From Actinomycetales bacterium (GTDB lineage Bacteria > Actinomycetota > Actinomycetes > Actinomycetales > Microbacteriaceae), in the NCBI GenBank assembly GCA_015655255.1, contig JAATFJ010000360.1, positions 1-8,138 on the forward strand: a stretch of 8,138 bases of DNA, in the 5' to 3' direction. Every line of letters starts with the position of its first letter. The stretch's first letter is position 1. The translations under genes and the position numbers were made by a program. The notes under the pieces were generated by a model. The model saw only the letters and a program-made list of their open reading frames with translations, did not search any database and was not told the origin of the DNA. Shown here in pieces: positions 5,345 through 8,138 of the stretch.

Positions 5345-6334
5345 ATGGACATCATCGGTACCGTCCTCTGGCCCATCAAGTGGGTGATCGAGGCAGTTCT
5401 CGTCGGCTTCCACACCCTTTGGACGGCCCTCGGGATGAACCCCGCCGGCGGCCTCACGTGGGTCCTGTCGATCGTCGGCCTCGTCGTCGTCGTGCGCGCG
5501 GCGCTCATCCCCATCTTCGTGCGCCAGATCAAGAGCCAGCGGCGGATGATGGAGATCGCCCCGCAGCTCAAGAAGATCCAGGACAAGTACCGGGGCAAGC
5601 GCGACCAGTTCTCGCGCGAGGCGATGTCGCGCGAGACGATGGAGCTGTATCGCAAGGCGGGCACGAACCCGTTCTCGTCGTGTCTGCCGCTGCTCATCCA
5701 GATGCCGATCTTCTTCAGCCTCTTCTCCGTGCTCAACGAAGCGAAGCAGGAGCATGCGGGCATCGGCTTCCTCACCAAGCAGCTCGCGGTCGAGTTCGGA
5801 CGCGACGCGTCCCTCTTCGGGGTCGCTCCGCTGCACATGAGCTTCAGCGACGCGCTCAACGCGCACCCTCCGGCCGTCGCGGTCATGGTGGTCGCTGCCG
5901 TCATGGTCGCGATCATGACGGCCTCGCAGTTCTTCACCCAGCTGCAGATGGTCTCGAAGAACATGTCGCCGGAGACGAAGGCGAGCCCGCAGTTCCGTCA
6001 GCAGCGCATCCTGCTGTACCTGCTTCCGTTCGTGTTCCTCTTCTCCGGATTCACGTTCGCGATCGGCCTCATGTTCTACTGGCTCACCTCGAACCTGTGG
6101 ACGATGGTGCAGCAGTTCGTGGTCATTCGGAACATGCCGACGCCGGGCAGCGAGGCGGCGCTCGCCCGCGAGGCGCGTCTCGCGCGTCGTCGCCAGCGTC
6201 GCGGTGTCACGGAGGAGCCCGCGCCCGCGGCCGCGGGGGACGTCGTCGTCGCTCCGCCGATCCGCAAGACGACTCAGAGGCAGCAGCCGGTGAGCAAGAA
6301 TCGAGCGAAGAAGCAGGGTGGGGGCGCACGATGA
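5345..6334 (+). CDS. yidC: Membrane protein insertase YidC (YidC/Oxa1 family)
   Basis: YidC inserts and folds membrane proteins in the cytoplasmic membrane, alone or with the Sec translocon. The 329-residue product has a hydrophobic N-terminal segment (about 5-27). The first core membrane helix (36-58) has the conserved groove arginine R51 (VVVVRAALIPI). A charged cytoplasmic hairpin follows (about 60-104). Further helices lie near 109-130, 176-195 and 221-262, the last region including GLMFYWLTSNLWTMVQQ-like sequence typical of the family. A basic tail rich in Arg and Lys (about 275-329) is predicted in the cytoplasm and may contact ribosomes. There is no lipoprotein signal. The ribosome-binding site is poor: GGAAAGGG lies about 16 bases upstream. 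The stop overlaps the khpB start by four bases. Confidence 0.97.
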   Translation: MDIIGTVLWPIKWVIEAVLVGFHTLWTALGMNPAGGLTWVLSIVGLVVVVRAALIPIFVRQIKSQRRMMEIAPQLKKIQDKYRGKRDQFSREAMSRETMELYRKAGTNPFSSCLPLLIQMPIFFSLFSVLNEAKQEHAGIGFLTKQLAVEFGRDASLFGVAPLHMSFSDALNAHPPAVAVMVVAAVMVAIMTASQFFTQLQMVSKNMSPETKASPQFRQQRILLYLLPFVFLFSGFTFAIGLMFYWLTSNLWTMVQQFVVIRNMPTPGSEAALAREARLARRRQRRGVTEEPAPAAAGDVVVAPPIRKTTQRQQPVSKNRAKKQGGGAR

Positions 6335-6852
6335 GCGACACGGCACGGCCGACGGAGGAGCCGGAGGAGCTCGAGGGTCAGGCGGCGCCCGGGGCGGAGG
6401 AGCTCGAGGAGGAGGGCGACATCGCCGCCGACTACATCGAGGAGCTCCTCGATATCACCGATCTCGATGGCGACATCGACATCAGCGTGCGAGCGGGGCG
6501 CAGCTACATATCGGTGACGGGCGGCTCAGAGAGCAATCTGCGCGTGCTGTCCAAGCCCGACACGGTCGCGGCGCTTCAGGAGCTCGCGCGTATCGCGGTC
6601 CAGACGAAGACCGGCCGGTACTCGCGCCTCATCCTCGATGTCGCGGGGTCCCGCGACGCGCGTGCGGAGGAGCTCGCGGGCCTGGTCGATCACGCGATCG
6701 CGCGGATCGAGGAGGGTGCGGCGGCGGTCTCGCTTCCGCCCATGTCGAGCTACGAGCGGAAGCTCGTGCACGACCTCGTCGCGGAGCGGGGCTACCACTC
6801 CGAGTCGGAAGGCGAGGGTCGCGATCGTCACACCGTGATCCGGCGGCATTAG
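6331..6852 (+). CDS. khpB: Jag/KhpB-type RNA-binding protein (KH and R3H domains)
   Basis: KhpB (also Jag) proteins bind RNA and, in other Gram-positive bacteria, influence cell division and wall growth with the partner KhpA. The 173-residue product has an acidic N-terminal region (1-48, many Glu and Asp), a KH-like domain (about 49-105) and a C-terminal R3H domain (about 138-171) with the R-x3-H pair R143 and H147 in SYERKLVHD. It lacks the larger N-terminal Jag domain of Bacillus. Where the KH loop usually carries GxxG, residues 74-77 read SKPD. ATG overlaps the yidC stop and has GGGTGGGGG upstream. The yidC-khpB pair is conserved. The stop codon overlaps a parS site. Confidence 0.9.
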   Translation: MSDTARPTEEPEELEGQAAPGAEELEEEGDIAADYIEELLDITDLDGDIDISVRAGRSYISVTGGSESNLRVLSKPDTVAALQELARIAVQTKTGRYSRLILDVAGSRDARAEELAGLVDHAIARIEEGAAAVSLPPMSSYERKLVHDLVAERGYHSESEGEGRDRHTVIRRH

Positions 6853-6866
6853 TTTCACGTGAAACA
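6851..6866. promoter_or_regulatory. parS: parS centromere site 1
   Basis: AGTTTCACGTGAAACA matches the bacterial parS consensus TGTTTCACGTGAAACA at 15 of 16 bases; the palindromic core GTTTCACGTGAAAC is perfect. parS is where ParB binds and spreads to build the origin partition complex. It overlaps the last two bases of the khpB stop codon and ends three bases before the rsmG ATG. Confidence 0.95.
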
Positions 6867-6869
6867 TTG

Positions 6870-7493
6870 ATGGCGCTCGAACCAGAGCCCGCTGTCGCGA
6901 CCGAGGTCTTGGGCGACGCGATCGCGGGAGTACGCGAGTTCGCGACCCATCTTGCAGACGACGGGGAGAAGCTCGGCCTCATCGGACCCCGGGAGGCGGA
7001 GCGGCTGTGGTCGCGGCACCTGCTCAACTGCGGGCTCGTGGCGCCGCTCCTACGACCCGGGCGAGTCGGTGACGTCGGGAGCGGCGCGGGGCTGCCGGGC
7101 ATCGTGCTCGCGCTCGCGCGCCCGGACGTCAGTTTCATGCTCATCGAGCCGATGGAACGACGGGTGGAGTGGCTGCGCGACGAGGCGGAGCGGCTCGGCC
7201 TCGCGAACGTCGAGGTGGTGCGCGGCCGCGCGCAGGAGATTCCGCTCGAGGGCGCGCTCGACCAGGTGACGGCTCGCGCGGTGGCGTCCCTCGATCGCCT
7301 CATCCCCCTGTGCGCCCGGCTTGTCCGGGCGGGCGGCGAGCTCGTGCTCATGAAGGGCGCTCGGGTGGAAGAGGAGCTCGCCGCGGCGGCGAAGGCGGTA
7401 CGGAAGGCGCGGCTCTCGCATGTCGAGGTGCTCACGCTCGGCCGGGGCGTGGTGCCCGAGGAGACGCGAGTCGTTCGGGCTACAGTGGGATGA
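6870..7493 (+). CDS. rsmG: 16S rRNA (guanine(527)-N(7))-methyltransferase RsmG (GidB)
   Basis: RsmG uses S-adenosylmethionine to methylate N7 of G527 in 16S rRNA. Loss of the enzyme gives low-level streptomycin resistance in several bacteria. The 207-residue product shows the SAM-binding glycine loop in VGDVGSGAGLPG (66-77), an acidic end of the second strand (IEP, 92-94), TARAVASL (134-141) and VLMKGAR (159-165). RLWSRHLLNC (45-54) matches the conserved N-terminal segment. ATG at 6870 is chosen; a TTG immediately before it would add one residue. Upstream in frame lies the parS palindrome, read as VSRET, with no other start codon. The ribosome-binding site is therefore weak or built from parS sequence. 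parA follows after 82 bases. Confidence 0.95.
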   Translation: MALEPEPAVATEVLGDAIAGVREFATHLADDGEKLGLIGPREAERLWSRHLLNCGLVAPLLRPGRVGDVGSGAGLPGIVLALARPDVSFMLIEPMERRVEWLRDEAERLGLANVEVVRGRAQEIPLEGALDQVTARAVASLDRLIPLCARLVRAGGELVLMKGARVEEELAAAAKAVRKARLSHVEVLTLGRGVVPEETRVVRATVG

Positions 7494-7538
7494 GGTCGTC
7501 TCCGCAGCCCACACATTCGTCGGTACGAGATCGGTTGA

Positions 7539-7554
7539 CGTTTCACGTGAAACA
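7539..7554. promoter_or_regulatory. parS: parS centromere site 2
   Basis: CGTTTCACGTGAAACA matches the parS consensus TGTTTCACGTGAAACA at 15 of 16 bases. It lies 688 bases from site 1 and 21 bases before the parA start, so ParB bound here could also affect parA expression. Two parS sites beside parA is a normal origin-proximal layout. Confidence 0.95.
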
Positions 7555-7575
7555 CAGCGAAGGGATGAGCTGCCG

Positions 7576-8138
7576 GTGAGCGCGGACAACCCGTTCGATG
7601 AGAGCACGCCGCTCGCGCGCGAGATCGCCGAGATGGCGAGACGGCGGCAACTGCTCGCGGAGAACAGCCTGCGGCTTCCCGAGACGACCCGCATCATCAC
7701 CGTCGCGAACCAGAAGGGCGGTGTCGGCAAGACCACGACGACCGTCAACCTCGCGACGGCGCTCGCGCGCGGTGGAGCACGCGTGCTCGTCATCGACCTC
7801 GACCCGCAGGGCAACGCCTCGACCGCGCTCGGCGTCGAGCACCGGTCCGAGACGAGGAGCATCTATGACGTGCTCGTCGGCGACACATCGATCGCATCCG
7901 TCGTGCAGTCGAGCCCGGAGTCGCCGAACCTGTCGTGTGTCCCGGCCACGATCCACCTCGCGGGCGCCGAGATCGAGCTCGTCTCGATGGTCGCACGCGA
8001 GCAGCGGCTGTCGCGCGCTCTCGACGAGTACCTCACCAGCGTCGAGGGCCGCATCCACTACGTCTTCATCGACTGCCCGCCCTCGCTCGGCCTGCTGACG
8101 ATCAACGCGTTCGTGGCCGCGCGCGAGGTGCTCATCCC
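7576..8138 (+). CDS. parA: Chromosome partitioning ATPase ParA (Soj), N-terminal part
   Basis: ParA is the ATPase that moves ParB-parS complexes, and so newly copied origins, along the nucleoid. The first 187 residues are in the window; the gene continues past the right edge. The deviant Walker A motif KGGVGKTT is at 47-54, the second motif VIDLDPQGNAST at 72-83 and the Walker B region YVFIDCPPSLG at 162-172. A long N-terminal segment (1-38), rich in Arg and Glu, could carry the ParB-stimulated helix. The GTG start is chosen because GAAGGGATGAG lies upstream at about 10 bases. The frame is open through parS site 2 back toward rsmG, but with no ATG, GTG or TTG. parB is expected just downstream, outside the window. 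Confidence 0.93.
   Translation, partial: MSADNPFDESTPLAREIAEMARRRQLLAENSLRLPETTRIITVANQKGGVGKTTTTVNLATALARGGARVLVIDLDPQGNASTALGVEHRSETRSIYDVLVGDTSIASVVQSSPESPNLSCVPATIHLAGAEIELVSMVAREQRLSRALDEYLTSVEGRIHYVFIDCPPSLGLLTINAFVAAREVLI

Noticed and set aside
5068..6330. Long Arg/His-rich plus-strand frame running across yidD and yidC into khpB
   Set aside because: It is an out-of-frame reading of yidD and yidC. Only its last 173 residues, from the ATG at 6331, are real (khpB).
7565..7579. Four-codon ATG frame overlapping the parA start
   Set aside because: It is too short to support; the ATG lies within the probable ribosome-binding region of parA.

Overview
This window is the replication-origin neighbourhood of a high-GC actinobacterial chromosome. 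The gene order recF-gnd-dnaN-oriC-dnaA // rpmH-rnpA-yidD-yidC-khpB-rsmG-parA is the conserved actinobacterial origin layout. The protein features, such as gnd between dnaN and recF and a short NAD-type Gnd, fit an actinomycete. Membership of Microbacteriaceae is my best guess, from general resemblance only.

Left arm (1-2452, all minus strand): the 5' part of recF (cut by the window edge), gnd and dnaN form a tight leftward operon reading away from the origin. Middle (2453-2804): the dnaN-dnaA intergenic region is a good oriC candidate. It has one perfect DnaA box, four weaker boxes in the same orientation spaced close to whole helical turns, and a 35-base AT-rich stretch that could unwind. 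dnaA (2805-4217, minus) follows and is transcribed toward oriC. Divergent spacer (4218-4512): candidate promoters for dnaA (leftward) and rpmH (rightward) flank a second perfect DnaA box. The dnaA leader has a 12-bp-period repeat and the rpmH leader has predicted hairpins.

Right arm (4513-8138, all plus strand): rpmH, rnpA, yidD, yidC, khpB (jag), rsmG and the start of parA are tightly packed, with two 4-base overlaps (rnpA/yidD and yidC/khpB). Two parS sites (TTTCACGTGAAA core) bracket rsmG. Together with parA, and a parB expected beyond the window, they form the chromosome partition system.

The genes cover initiation of replication (DnaA), the sliding clamp (DnaN), gap repair (RecF), a pentose-phosphate enzyme (Gnd), a ribosomal protein, the RNase P protein, membrane insertion (YidD, YidC), RNA binding (KhpB), 16S rRNA methylation (RsmG) and origin segregation (ParA/parS). 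I found no mobile element, CRISPR array, tRNA or rRNA, and no previously undescribed system. The most notable observations are the helically phased DnaA boxes, a base-composition step near the 3' end of dnaA, the parS sites fused to gene boundaries, and unusual residues in DnaN, KhpB and RnpA.
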